From NCBI RefSeq assembly GCF_003544895.1, contig NZ_CP032125.1:2618001-2682000 (forward strand): 64,000 nucleotides of DNA, read 5' to 3'. This document shows, one piece after another, positions 9,040 to 16,707 of the stretch. The DNA comes from Profundibacter amoris (GTDB lineage Bacteria > Pseudomonadota > Alphaproteobacteria > Rhodobacterales > Rhodobacteraceae). How positions within the stretch are numbered: the stretch's first letter is position 1; every line of letters starts with the position of its first letter. The translations under genes were made by a program, and so were the position numbers. The notes beneath the pieces are model-generated. The model searched no databases. It worked only from the letters and a program-made list of their open reading frames with translations, and was not told the DNA's origin.

Positions 9040-9085
9040 GCGTCCCCGTTTTCTAGCGGGGACGCATTCATAACCATGAATGCGT
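9040..9085 (+). terminator. Two overlapping inverted repeats after the cbpM-like gene
   Basis: GCGTCCCCG (9040-9048) pairs with CGGGGACGC (9057-9065). Starting inside the right arm, ACGCATTCAT (9062-9071) pairs perfectly with ATGAATGCGT (9076-9085). The two stems share four bases and cannot form fully together. The first lies 18 bases after the stop and has a T-rich loop rather than a T tail, so this may be a Rho-independent-like terminator or an mRNA 3'-end stabiliser. Confidence 0.55.
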
Positions 9086-9215
9086 GAACTCGCCGGCAAC
9101 CTTTTCTATTTCAGGTTTCTTGATCTGGCAGCAATCCGCTCATGCAGTTTGTTGCAAATACGCTGTGAATTCACTCGCCTCGTGATTGTTTACCCTCCGA
9201 CATTTCCCACGTGGG

Positions 9216-10112
9216 TCAGGTGCTTGTTTCGCCCAATTCAGCCGCTGAAATGTTCATAACCAGTTCATCCGGCATAGACCTTGCCACAGACGGATCAAGA
9301 CCGGGAATATCAATATTGTGGGTCCGGTCCACCAGAACTGCCAGCGCAAAACTGCCGTCCGGGAAATGGCACCCCATCAATAGGCGTTGAAAACTGGCAG
9401 GTATCAGATTTTCACCTGTTTCGTCTGCCAAATCAGAATGGATATGATCAAGCCGGACACACCCACGTGCCTGTACATCCTGAAACGGCTGCGCCATCAG
9501 GGTCGCATAACCTGCACCCCCGGGCAAATCCGCAACTCCACGGCCGACACTGCTTCTTTCCCAACTCCAGCCATACCATGTTGCATAGGATGATTTGCTT
9601 CCAATTTCGACGCAAATCCAGTCATCGTCATGCTTGCGGAAAACCATTAAATATGGGCGGATCGGCTCGAACTCGGGGCTTTCTATGTCCCCTTTTGCCT
9701 TGGCCCAGCATTGAAATCCACTTTGAAGTAATGGCGAACCATTCTGCCACAACTTATCCAAAGAATGCTGTTGTAGATAATACCGAGGCTCGCCGCTGTC
9801 ACCATCAAAGGCCATTTGCAACAGGCCATCGCCCTGCCCTGTATGGTTATCCAGCCAGGCTTCGCTGCGCGTCAATAATTCATTGGCCTCTTTCAGTGAA
9901 CGCTTCCCGGCATCGGTTAGAAAATACTGGCGTTCTTCTAGCCGGAACAACGCTTCACCTTTGCGTTCTTCCAGCAAACTGATGTGGCGCCGTACAGTTT
10001 GCCGGGTGCTGCCCAGTTCGCGCACTGCTTTTGACAGATTCAGGGTGCGGGCTAGCACTGTATATGATCGCAGTAATTCAAACAGAATTGCCTGACTTGA
10101 GGATCGACCCAT
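9216..10112 (-). CDS. LysR-type helix-turn-helix regulator with an atypical C-terminal domain
   Basis: A 298-residue protein. Residues 12-72 form a LysR-like winged helix-turn-helix (LNLSKAVRELGSTRQTVRRHISLLEERKGEALF, then YFLTDAGKRSL). After the linker helix the remaining 200 residues do not show the usual LysR periplasmic-binding-like effector fold (no two-lobed substrate-domain pattern); instead there are Trp- and Asp-rich segments (ATWYGWSWERSSVGRGV, FPDGSFALAVLVDRT). It is divergent from the XRE regulator at 10346, with a 233-base shared promoter region. It may control itself, the XRE gene or the Liv operon; the ligand is unknown. Confidence 0.7.
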   Translation of the reverse strand: MGRSSSQAILFELLRSYTVLARTLNLSKAVRELGSTRQTVRRHISLLEERKGEALFRLEERQYFLTDAGKRSLKEANELLTRSEAWLDNHTGQGDGLLQMAFDGDSGEPRYYLQQHSLDKLWQNGSPLLQSGFQCWAKAKGDIESPEFEPIRPYLMVFRKHDDDWICVEIGSKSSYATWYGWSWERSSVGRGVADLPGGAGYATLMAQPFQDVQARGCVRLDHIHSDLADETGENLIPASFQRLLMGCHFPDGSFALAVLVDRTHNIDIPGLDPSVARSMPDELVMNISAAELGETST

Positions 10113-10345
10113 TACCTAGTTTTCACACCCTTTTTCTTTATTCGTAATACAAAACACCGTTTTGCAAAGCGCAGTAAGGTGATAATCGCTTAAGTAGAAG
10201 CTTCGCAAGACGTACAAATAGAGATGGTAAACTTATCACCCATCACCGGTAAAAACGAGATATGATTTGAATGATAAGTAACGAATTGATAGAAACGCAA
10301 AATCCGTATTTCCCCCTTAGCGAGAAACAACACGGAAGAATCAAT

Positions 10346-10723
10346 ATGCCACATCCAGTCGATATCCATGTCGGGCAACGCATCAAGGAAATCCGCACAG
10401 TGCGCGGCCTGACCCAGTCAAACGTTGCCGAACAGCTGGGTATATCATTCCAGCAGCTGCAAAAATATGAAACCGGCGCCAACCGCGTTTCTGCCAGCCG
10501 CATGTTCGAGCTGTCCAAATTGCTCAAGGTTTCCCCATCGTTTTTCTTTGAGGGCCTTGAGGGGGAAAGCTATGAAAGCATGCCGGCAATGGATATGGAA
10601 ACGGCAAGGATCGCCGCGATCCTGTCCAGCATCACCAACCAGAAGCTAAAGCGGCGCATCCACACTTTGATCAGCGAAATCGCCCGCAGTGACACCTCCG
10701 GCGCAACCGATGACGCGGCCTGA
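10346..10723 (+). CDS. XRE-family helix-turn-helix transcriptional regulator
   Basis: A 125-residue protein with a Cro/C1-type HTH at about residues 8-64 (VGQRIKEIRTVRGLTQSNVAEQ, then LGISFQQLQKYETGANRVSA) followed by SPSFFFEGLEGE and a short helical tail. Proteins with this FQQLQKYETGANR signature are frequent in Rhodobacterales. The ATG at 10346 has GGAAGAATC just upstream; the 25-codon extension to an earlier ATG lacks a ribosome site. It faces the LysR-like gene divergently and precedes the Liv transporter operon in the same direction, separated by 315 bases. Confidence 0.78.
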   Translation: MPHPVDIHVGQRIKEIRTVRGLTQSNVAEQLGISFQQLQKYETGANRVSASRMFELSKLLKVSPSFFFEGLEGESYESMPAMDMETARIAAILSSITNQKLKRRIHTLISEIARSDTSGATDDAA

Positions 10724-10746
10724 CCTTGTGACCTAGCGACTTGATT

Positions 10747-10810
10747 ATTGCCAGTACCAAATAATGATTGGCGCTGGCAATCATGCCTGAACACCGCGTT
10801 TGCAAACGCG
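10747..10810. repeat. Inverted repeats in the 315-base gap before the Liv operon
   Basis: ATTGCCAG (10747-10754) is mirrored by CTGGCAAT (10774-10781), 19 bases apart, and a perfect 16-base palindrome CGCGTTTGCAAACGCG lies at 10795-10810. The gap 10724-11038 holds no gene; besides these repeats it contains an FNR-like box and a promoter-like hexamer pair (listed separately). The repeats may be operator sites for one of the two adjacent regulators or the end signal of the XRE gene. Confidence 0.45.
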
Positions 10811-10867
10811 CATTGGCACAGCGCCCCAAAACGAAAATATTTCCGCAAACGGCCGTGTTTCTATTGA

Positions 10868-10881
10868 TTGACCCTCGTCAA
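10868..10881 (+). promoter_or_regulatory. FNR-family-like box upstream of the Liv operon
   Basis: TTGACCCTCGTCAA is a symmetric TTGAC-N4-GTCAA element matching the FNR/Dnr operator form TTGAY-N4-RTCAA. It lies directly upstream of a promoter-like sequence whose first hexamer starts at 10887. Confidence 0.45.
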
Positions 10882-10886
10882 ATTTC

Positions 10887-10915
10887 TTGACAGGCACCAA
10901 TAAACTTATTTGTAT
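10887..10915 (+). promoter_or_regulatory. Putative sigma-70-type promoter of the Liv operon
   Basis: TTGACA (10887-10892) is a consensus -35 hexamer; 17 bases later TTGTAT (10910-10915) is a partial -10 match. The predicted start site near 10922 leaves a leader of about 115 bases before the ATG at 11039. Confidence 0.4.
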
Positions 10916-11038
10916 ACGAATTAATTTCTATTGCACCCGCGCCAGAATTCACCGGCGAAAATCCGTGTGCATGTGATACTATTAACGACAGAAGGCTGAT
11001 AAACGGCCCGTCGAACCAACACTTAGGGAGAATAATAA

Positions 11039-12322
11039 ATGGCGAAGAAAACATTTCCAACCCGCCGCAAGATCCTGACGGGTATGGCGGCTGTAGGGGC
11101 GGCCTCGGCGCTGCCCGATGTCACGCGGTTTGCCCACGCGGGTAGCCACAGCGCGCCGATCAAGATCGGCTTTCAGGTGCATCGCACCGGCATTGGTGCC
11201 GCCTATGGCCGCTGGTATGAACGCACGACGATGGCCGCAACCAAGGTAATCAATGACGCCGGCGGCATCAATGGTCGCCCCGTTGAAATCGTGGCCGAGG
11301 ACGACGGCACCGACCCCAAACGCGGTGCCGAGGTGCTGGAAAAATTCGCCAACCAGCATGGCTGCGACATTGCCTATGGCACGCTGTTTTCCCATGTGGT
11401 GATCGGATCAGCCCCGCGTGCGGCAGAACTGAAGATGCCTTATTTCGTTGTGTCCGAGGGGCATCATGTGGCCAGCGGCATGTTGAATCGCTACACACTG
11501 CAACCGGGCATCACCGATGTGAAAAGCCAGGTACAGGCGATGGCGCCGTTTGTCGCCAGCAATCTGGGGAAAAAGGTGACGATGATCTTCCCCGATTTCG
11601 CCTTTGGTCATAACCACCGCGATTTCTTTAGCGCGGCGATCGAGGCACAGGGCGGCGAAGTGGTGGCCAAGCTGGCGATCCCGCCGACCGAAACATCCTT
11701 TACCAAATATTTCCCGCAGATCCCGCGCGAAACCGAGGTGATCTATCACGTCATGGTCGGCCCGTCGGTTCTGACTTTCGTCAAGGAAATGGGCGAATTT
11801 TTCGGCCCCTCCGCACCGCAAATCTTTGGCTTTATCGATTCGCTCGAGGCGGTTGATTTTGCAACACCGGGTCTGGAATTCCTTGAAGGCACCCATTTCT
11901 GGGAAGGCATGCCGCGTTATGCGCAGGCCGATCAGACCGACTACGACAAATTCTACCGCGCTCAGGTCGGTGTGGACAACAATGGTGCATCACTGGATGA
12001 TCCCAAGGATATTTCCACCTATTCCCATATGTTTGCTTGCTGGGAAACCCTCTATGTGATCAAGCAGGGCATGGAAGCGGCAGGTTACACGGGGCCGCAG
12101 GACCGCACCAAGCTGATCGAGGCGGTCGAGGCAATCACCGATATGCCCGAAAGCAACGAGCACCCGCAAGGGGCCAAACTGTTCAACGGCAAAACCCATC
12201 AGGTGTTCGGCCCGCAGCATATTTCCAAGGTCGAAGGCGGCAAGCTGGTGGTGCAACACACCACATCGCTTGAGGACGGCTTTTATCCGGACGAGGTGGA
12301 TTACACCACGCAATCGTTTTAA
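11039..12322 (+). CDS. ABC transporter substrate-binding protein, branched-chain amino acid (LivK) type
   Basis: A 427-residue periplasmic binding protein. A twin-arginine signal is visible (TRRKILTGMAAVGAASA, Arg9-Arg10), cut near residue 30 after THFAHA-like FAHAGS. The mature part has the type I periplasmic fold (IKIGFQVHRTGIGAAYG, then INDAGGINGRPVEIVAEDD). It is the first gene of a Liv-type operon followed by two permeases and two ATPases. Tat export suggests folding in the cytoplasm before secretion. The Liv family imports amino acids but also urea, amides and aromatic compounds; the downstream hydrolases argue for something other than simple branched-chain amino acids. Confidence 0.85.
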   Translation: MAKKTFPTRRKILTGMAAVGAASALPDVTRFAHAGSHSAPIKIGFQVHRTGIGAAYGRWYERTTMAATKVINDAGGINGRPVEIVAEDDGTDPKRGAEVLEKFANQHGCDIAYGTLFSHVVIGSAPRAAELKMPYFVVSEGHHVASGMLNRYTLQPGITDVKSQVQAMAPFVASNLGKKVTMIFPDFAFGHNHRDFFSAAIEAQGGEVVAKLAIPPTETSFTKYFPQIPRETEVIYHVMVGPSVLTFVKEMGEFFGPSAPQIFGFIDSLEAVDFATPGLEFLEGTHFWEGMPRYAQADQTDYDKFYRAQVGVDNNGASLDDPKDISTYSHMFACWETLYVIKQGMEAAGYTGPQDRTKLIEAVEAITDMPESNEHPQGAKLFNGKTHQVFGPQHISKVEGGKLVVQHTTSLEDGFYPDEVDYTTQSF

Positions 12323-12330
12323 CCTGCGCT

Positions 12331-12351
12331 GCCCCGGATACGATCCGGGGC
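12331..12351 (+). other. Strong hairpin between the binding-protein and permease genes
   Basis: GCCCCGGAT (12331-12339) and ATCCGGGGC (12343-12351) form a perfect nine-pair stem over a three-base loop, eight bases after the stop of the binding-protein gene, with no T-run. In many ABC operons a hairpin here protects the binding-protein mRNA from decay and raises its level relative to the permease genes. Confidence 0.65.
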
Positions 12352-12384
12352 CTCACTCTCCAAACAACAATCAGTGATCACTAA

Positions 12385-13311
12385 ATGGAATTCGGCCCCC
12401 ACCTTATGCTTGCCATGCTCGAAGGTCTGGTGCAGGCCTCTGTCCTGACCCTGACGGCTTTGGGCCTGTCGCTGGTGTTCGGCGTGATGCGCGTGGTCAA
12501 CGTGGCACATGGCGAATTCTTCATGCTGGGCGCGGTTCTGGCGTGGTGGGTGACCACCATGCTGGGGGGCAATCCGGCGATTGGGTTTGTGGTCGCACTG
12601 GTGGTTGCGCCGCTGCTGGTTGGCCTGATGGCCGCCGCTGCCGACTGGCTGGTGCTGCGGCGGGTCGAATATGACCCCGAGCGCACCATCGTTGCCACCA
12701 TTGGCCTGCTATATATCATCCAGCAAGTCACCCTGATGACCTATGGCCCCGACGCCCATCCGGTCACACCGCCGTTCAACACCCGCCTTGCCCTGCCGTG
12801 GTATGAGTTCACCGATCAGGGGTTTCAGGTTTACTGGCCGTGGGGGTTAAGCATCACCAGCTACAAACTGTTCGTGATCGCGGCGGCGATTGTCACCTGT
12901 CTGGGCCTGTGGCTGTTGATGGCGCGCAGCAAAATCGGCCTTATCCTGCGGGCAACCCAGCTGGACAGCGAAACCGCGCAGGCCTTCGGCATTCCGGTTG
13001 AACGCGTCTTTGCGCTGGTGTTCGGCATGGGCGCGGCACTGGCCGCTTTGGGCGCTGTGCTGGTGGTGCCGATCCAGCAGGCGCATTACCTGATGGGGGG
13101 CGATCCGCTGTTGCTGTCGTTCATCGTGGTGATTATCGGCGGGCTGGGATCCTTTCGCGGCACCGTGGTTGCCGCCGTGCTGATCGGCATGAGTGATGGC
13201 GTAATCTCGGTCTTTTTCACCCCGACACTGGCAAAAATGCTGGCGACCCTGCTGGTAGCAATGGTGCTGGTTTACCGCCCGCAGGGCCTGTTCGGGGCCA
13301 AACCGGCATGA
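12385..13311 (+). CDS. livH: Branched-chain amino acid-type ABC transporter permease LivH
   Basis: A 308-residue inner-membrane protein with about eight hydrophobic helices. The N-terminal GLVQASVLTLTALGLSLVFGVMRVVNVAHGEF is the LivH hallmark, and the cytoplasmic loop MARSKIGLILRATQLDSETAQAFGI is the coupling helix that contacts the ATPases. It forms a heterodimeric channel with LivM. The next gene starts inside its stop (ATGA). Confidence 0.9.
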   Translation: MEFGPHLMLAMLEGLVQASVLTLTALGLSLVFGVMRVVNVAHGEFFMLGAVLAWWVTTMLGGNPAIGFVVALVVAPLLVGLMAAAADWLVLRRVEYDPERTIVATIGLLYIIQQVTLMTYGPDAHPVTPPFNTRLALPWYEFTDQGFQVYWPWGLSITSYKLFVIAAAIVTCLGLWLLMARSKIGLILRATQLDSETAQAFGIPVERVFALVFGMGAALAALGAVLVVPIQQAHYLMGGDPLLLSFIVVIIGGLGSFRGTVVAAVLIGMSDGVISVFFTPTLAKMLATLLVAMVLVYRPQGLFGAKPA

Positions 13312-14243
13312 CCCGCGCCCTGACCCTGCACCTTGGCCTGATTGCCCTGCTGTTCGCGCTGCAATTCGCCTTGCCGGCCTATCATCACGGCAATCTGGCG
13401 CGGATCATGGTGATGGCCACCTTTGCGATGGGCTATAACATCATGTTCGGCTACACGGGGCTGCTCAGCCTTGGCCACGCGATGTTCTTTGCCGCCGGCA
13501 TGTATGGCATGGGGCTGGCGGTAACGCAGTTGGGTATGCCGGTCGGGCCGGCGTTCCTGATGGGCATTGCCGCCGCTTTCGCCCTGTCGCTGATCGTCGG
13601 CCTGCTGGCGCTGCGCACCATCGGGGTGGCGTTTATGATCGTCACGTTGATGTTCTCGCAAACCCTGTTTTTGACCATACTCTATTTCGGCGTGATCACC
13701 CGCGGCGACGAAGGGTTCGGTATCAAACAGGCCAGCCGCCAGATCATGGGGCTGGATTTAAGCGATCCGACAATCCGCTATTTCGCCGCCTGGCTGTTGT
13801 TTTCAATTGTGCTGATGGGCACGCTCTGGCTGGTGCGCAGCCCCTTGGGCCGCGTGCTGATTGCCATTCGCGAAAACGAGGAACGGGCGAAAATGCTGGG
13901 CTATGACACATGGCGCGCCAAACTGTCCGCTGTGCTGATGTCGGGCACGGTTTCGGGCGCGGCGGGGGCGGCCTATGGCGTGTTGTTCGGCTATGTCGGC
14001 GCCAGTTTCGCACAAGTGCCCTATTCGATCTTTCCGCTGCTCTGGGTATTGCTGGGCGGGGCGGGCACCGTCATTGGCCCCCTGATTGGCGCGTTGTTCA
14101 TGTTTTATCTGATTGACCTGTCCAGCGGCGTAACCGACGCCTATATGCTGGTGGTTGGCGTCGCGCTGGTGTTGCTGACCCTGTTCGCGCCCAAGGGGAT
14201 GATGGGCATGGTCAGGGAAAGGTGGTTGAAATGGCTGCCGTGA
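13308..14243 (+). CDS. livM: Branched-chain amino acid-type ABC transporter permease LivM
   Basis: A 311-residue permease with eight to ten membrane helices. The family motifs are clear: GYNIMFGYTGLLSLGHAMFFAAGMY near residues 43-68 and the coupling loop VRSPLGRVLIAIRENEERAKMLGYD near 175-200. It overlaps livH by four bases and the next ATPase gene by about 13 bases, so all are translated from one message. It pairs with LivH to form the transport path. Confidence 0.9.
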   Translation: MTRALTLHLGLIALLFALQFALPAYHHGNLARIMVMATFAMGYNIMFGYTGLLSLGHAMFFAAGMYGMGLAVTQLGMPVGPAFLMGIAAAFALSLIVGLLALRTIGVAFMIVTLMFSQTLFLTILYFGVITRGDEGFGIKQASRQIMGLDLSDPTIRYFAAWLLFSIVLMGTLWLVRSPLGRVLIAIRENEERAKMLGYDTWRAKLSAVLMSGTVSGAAGAAYGVLFGYVGASFAQVPYSIFPLLWVLLGGAGTVIGPLIGALFMFYLIDLSSGVTDAYMLVVGVALVLLTLFAPKGMMGMVRERWLKWLP

Positions 14244-14950
14244 CCCTGCTGTCCACCCGCGATTTATGCCGCCATTTCGGCGGATTGCGTGCCGTGCGGG
14301 ATGTGGATTTTGACCTGCCACAGGGTGAAATCCGCGCGTTGATCGGCCCGAACGGGGCAGGGAAAACCACCTTTGTGTCCATGCTGTGCGGGCGGATACC
14401 GGCCAGCAGCGGCACAATCACCTTTCAGGGGCAGGACGTGACCCACCTGCCCGCGCACAAGCGCATTTCGCTGGGCATGGCCTATACGTTCCAGATCACC
14501 TCGATATTCGGCAACCTGACGGTTTATGAAAACGTCGCCCTTGCGGTGCAACACCGGCTGGGCCGCGACCACGCGGCGCTGAAACGCGAAACCTTGGGTG
14601 CGCTGGCCCGTGTGGGGCTTAAGGCGCGCGCAGAACAAGTGGCAGGGGATCTGGCCTATGGCCACCAGCGCCTGCTGGAAATCGCCATGGGGCTGGGGCA
14701 GGAGCCGAAATTGCTGATCCTAGATGAACCCACGCAAGGGCTGTCGGACGGCGAGATCGAGGAGTTCATCGCCCTGATCCGCGAGGTTTCCGCCAACACC
14801 ACCGTGCTGTTGATCGAACACAATATCCCCGTGGTGATGGCGCTGGCCGACACCATCACCGTGCTGAATTTCGGCCGGATCATCGCCGAAGGCACCCCCG
14901 CCGAAATCCGTGCCAACATGCATGTGCAAGAGGCCTATCTGGGGGGATGA
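14231..14950 (+). CDS. livG: ABC transporter ATP-binding protein LivG
   Basis: A 239-residue ATPase. Walker A is GPNGAGKTT at residues 39-47, the signature region is AYGHQRLLEIAMGL, and Walker B is LLILDEPTQGL. The insert HRLGRDHAALKRETLG and short length are normal for LivG. The ATG at 14231 was taken; a GTG three codons upstream (14222) is also possible and both lie inside the end of livM. It overlaps livF by four bases. Confidence 0.88.
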   Translation: MAAVTLLSTRDLCRHFGGLRAVRDVDFDLPQGEIRALIGPNGAGKTTFVSMLCGRIPASSGTITFQGQDVTHLPAHKRISLGMAYTFQITSIFGNLTVYENVALAVQHRLGRDHAALKRETLGALARVGLKARAEQVAGDLAYGHQRLLEIAMGLGQEPKLLILDEPTQGLSDGEIEEFIALIREVSANTTVLLIEHNIPVVMALADTITVLNFGRIIAEGTPAEIRANMHVQEAYLGG

Positions 14951-15645
14951 TGCTGGAATTGCACGACATAAACGCCGCTTACGGCAAGGTGCAGGTGCTG
15001 CACGGGCTGTCGCTGAATGTGGCCGCAGGGGAAATCCTGTGTCTGCTGGGGCGAAATGGCGCGGGGAAATCCACCACCATGAAAGCGATCATGGGGCTGG
15101 TGCCAATCAGCGCCGGATCAATGCAGCTTGAGGGGCACGAGATCACCGGCCTGCCTGCCTACCGCGTGCCCAGACTGGGGATCGGATACATCCCGCAGGG
15201 GCGGCGGCTGTTTGCGGAAATGACGGTGGCCGAGAACCTGCAAATCGGCCTGATGACCCGCAGTAAAGGGGCCGGGGTGCGCGAACGGGTGCTGGATATG
15301 TTCCCGCGTCTGCGCGAACGCCTGCACCAGCGGGCCGAAACCCTGTCAGGCGGCGAGCAACAGATGCTGGCCACCGCCCGCGCCCTGTGTCTGGAACCCA
15401 AAGTGCTGTTGCTGGACGAGCCGACCGAGGGGTTGCAGCCCTCGATGATTTCCCTGATCCGCGATGTGGTGGTGACGCTGAAAGAGGCGGGCGTGGCGAT
15501 CATACTGGTGGAACAGCGGGTGGATGCGGTGCTGGAAGTGGCGGACCGGATCGTGTTCGTCGAAAACGGCCGCGATGCAATGACAGTGACGCCGGATGAT
15601 GTACGCGCCGACAAAGGGCTGTTGCAGCGCTTCGTCGGGGTTTAA
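14947..15645 (+). CDS. livF: ABC transporter ATP-binding protein LivF
   Basis: A 232-residue ATPase with Walker A GRNGAGKST at residues 35-43, the LivF-type GIGYIPQGRRLFAEMTVAENL segment, signature LSGGEQQMLATARAL and Walker B LLLDEPTEGLQPSM. With LivG it drives the LivHM channel. It is the last gene of the transporter set; a 111-base gap with a Pho-box-like element separates it from the PHP hydrolase gene. Confidence 0.9.
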   Translation: MMLELHDINAAYGKVQVLHGLSLNVAAGEILCLLGRNGAGKSTTMKAIMGLVPISAGSMQLEGHEITGLPAYRVPRLGIGYIPQGRRLFAEMTVAENLQIGLMTRSKGAGVRERVLDMFPRLRERLHQRAETLSGGEQQMLATARALCLEPKVLLLDEPTEGLQPSMISLIRDVVVTLKEAGVAIILVEQRVDAVLEVADRIVFVENGRDAMTVTPDDVRADKGLLQRFVGV

Positions 15646-15693
15646 CCCCGCCCATGCCGCTTTCGGCAAAGGAATGTCGTAGACGGGAAAGAT

Positions 15694-15726
15694 GCGTCAT
15701 ATGGCTGTCATCAATCTGGGTTAAAT
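15694..15726 (+). promoter_or_regulatory. Pho-box-like promoter before the PHP hydrolase
   Basis: GCGTCAT-ATGG-CTGTCAT (15694-15711) matches the PhoB box CTGTCAT-N4-CTGTCAT at 12 of 14 defined positions, and a third, weaker unit CTGGGTT continues the 11-base period. Nine bases after the second unit TTAAAT (15721-15726) can serve as -10, the spacing used by PhoB-activated promoters that lack a -35. The ATG follows at 15757. Confidence 0.5.
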
Positions 15727-15756
15727 CAACGCGAATCCAGCACAAAGGCCAATCCC

Positions 15757-16683
15757 ATGCCCACTCGTTTCTTCACCGCCCCCGGCCAGTTTTATCGTGG
15801 CAACCTGCACACCCATTCCACCCGTTCCGACGGGGCGCTTGAACCGGATCAGGTTTGCCAGCGCTATCAGGACGCCGGTTACGATTTCATCAGCCTGACG
15901 GATCATTTCCTTGGCCAATACGGTTACCCGATCACCGACACTTCGGAATTTCGCAACAACGGGTTCACCACCCTGCATGGTGTGGAACTGCATTGCAGCG
16001 CAATGGACAATGGCGACATGTGGCATGTGGTGGCCGTTGGCCTGCCCGAGGATTTCACCCCGCCGGATGTGCCGCATTTCCGCTATTTCGACAGCAGCGA
16101 AACCATCACCGACCTGACCAACCGCGCAGCGGATGCCGGTGCCTTCATCGCCATCGCCCACCCGCACTGGTCCGGCCTGACCGAGGCCGACGCCCGCCGT
16201 ATCCCTGCCGCCCATGCAGTGGAAATCTACAACCACGGCTGTGCCATCGAAAATGATCGCGGCGACGGGTTGCTGTCCTGGGACCACATGCTGAACGAAG
16301 GCCGCAGGCTGACCTGCATTGCCACCGATGACGCCCATTTCCATACGCCGGATTACTTTGGCGGCTGGGTGATGGTGAAGGCGGCTGAAAACACTCCCGA
16401 GGCCCTGTTGGCCGCGCTGAGAGCCGGCACGTTCTATTCCTCGACCGGCCCCGAAATCCACGACATCCGCCTGACACGACTGACGGTCGAGGTGGATTGC
16501 TCGAAAGTGCAGACCATTACCGTTGTCGGCAAGGGTATCGCCGCCTCGACCCTTCGCGGCAAGGACATGACCACAGGCTCGATCGCGCTGGACCGTTTCG
16601 CCGTCAGCCCGTGGATACGGGTGATGGTGATTGATGATGCCGGAAAAAGAGCATGGAGCAACCCGATCTGGCTTGACCATTAA
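15757..16683 (+). CDS. PHP-domain metallohydrolase (CehA/McbA-like)
   Basis: A 308-residue protein of the polymerase-and-histidinol-phosphatase (PHP) family. Metal ligands are visible in order: NLHTHSTRSDG (His18, His20, Asp25), SLTDHF (Asp49, His50), GVELHCS, AIAHPHWSG, and IATDDAHFHTPDYFGG. PHP enzymes hydrolyse phosphoesters; the CehA/McbA subgroup includes carbamate esterases. The protein has no signal peptide and so acts in the cytoplasm. It is followed after 24 bases by a sulfatase-superfamily gene and has a Pho-box-like element upstream, which favours a phosphoester substrate; that is inference. Confidence 0.8.
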   Translation: MPTRFFTAPGQFYRGNLHTHSTRSDGALEPDQVCQRYQDAGYDFISLTDHFLGQYGYPITDTSEFRNNGFTTLHGVELHCSAMDNGDMWHVVAVGLPEDFTPPDVPHFRYFDSSETITDLTNRAADAGAFIAIAHPHWSGLTEADARRIPAAHAVEIYNHGCAIENDRGDGLLSWDHMLNEGRRLTCIATDDAHFHTPDYFGGWVMVKAAENTPEALLAALRAGTFYSSTGPEIHDIRLTRLTVEVDCSKVQTITVVGKGIAASTLRGKDMTTGSIALDRFAVSPWIRVMVIDDAGKRAWSNPIWLDH

Positions 16684-16707
16684 CCTGTTTTCCGGCCCCA
16701 TGGGCAC

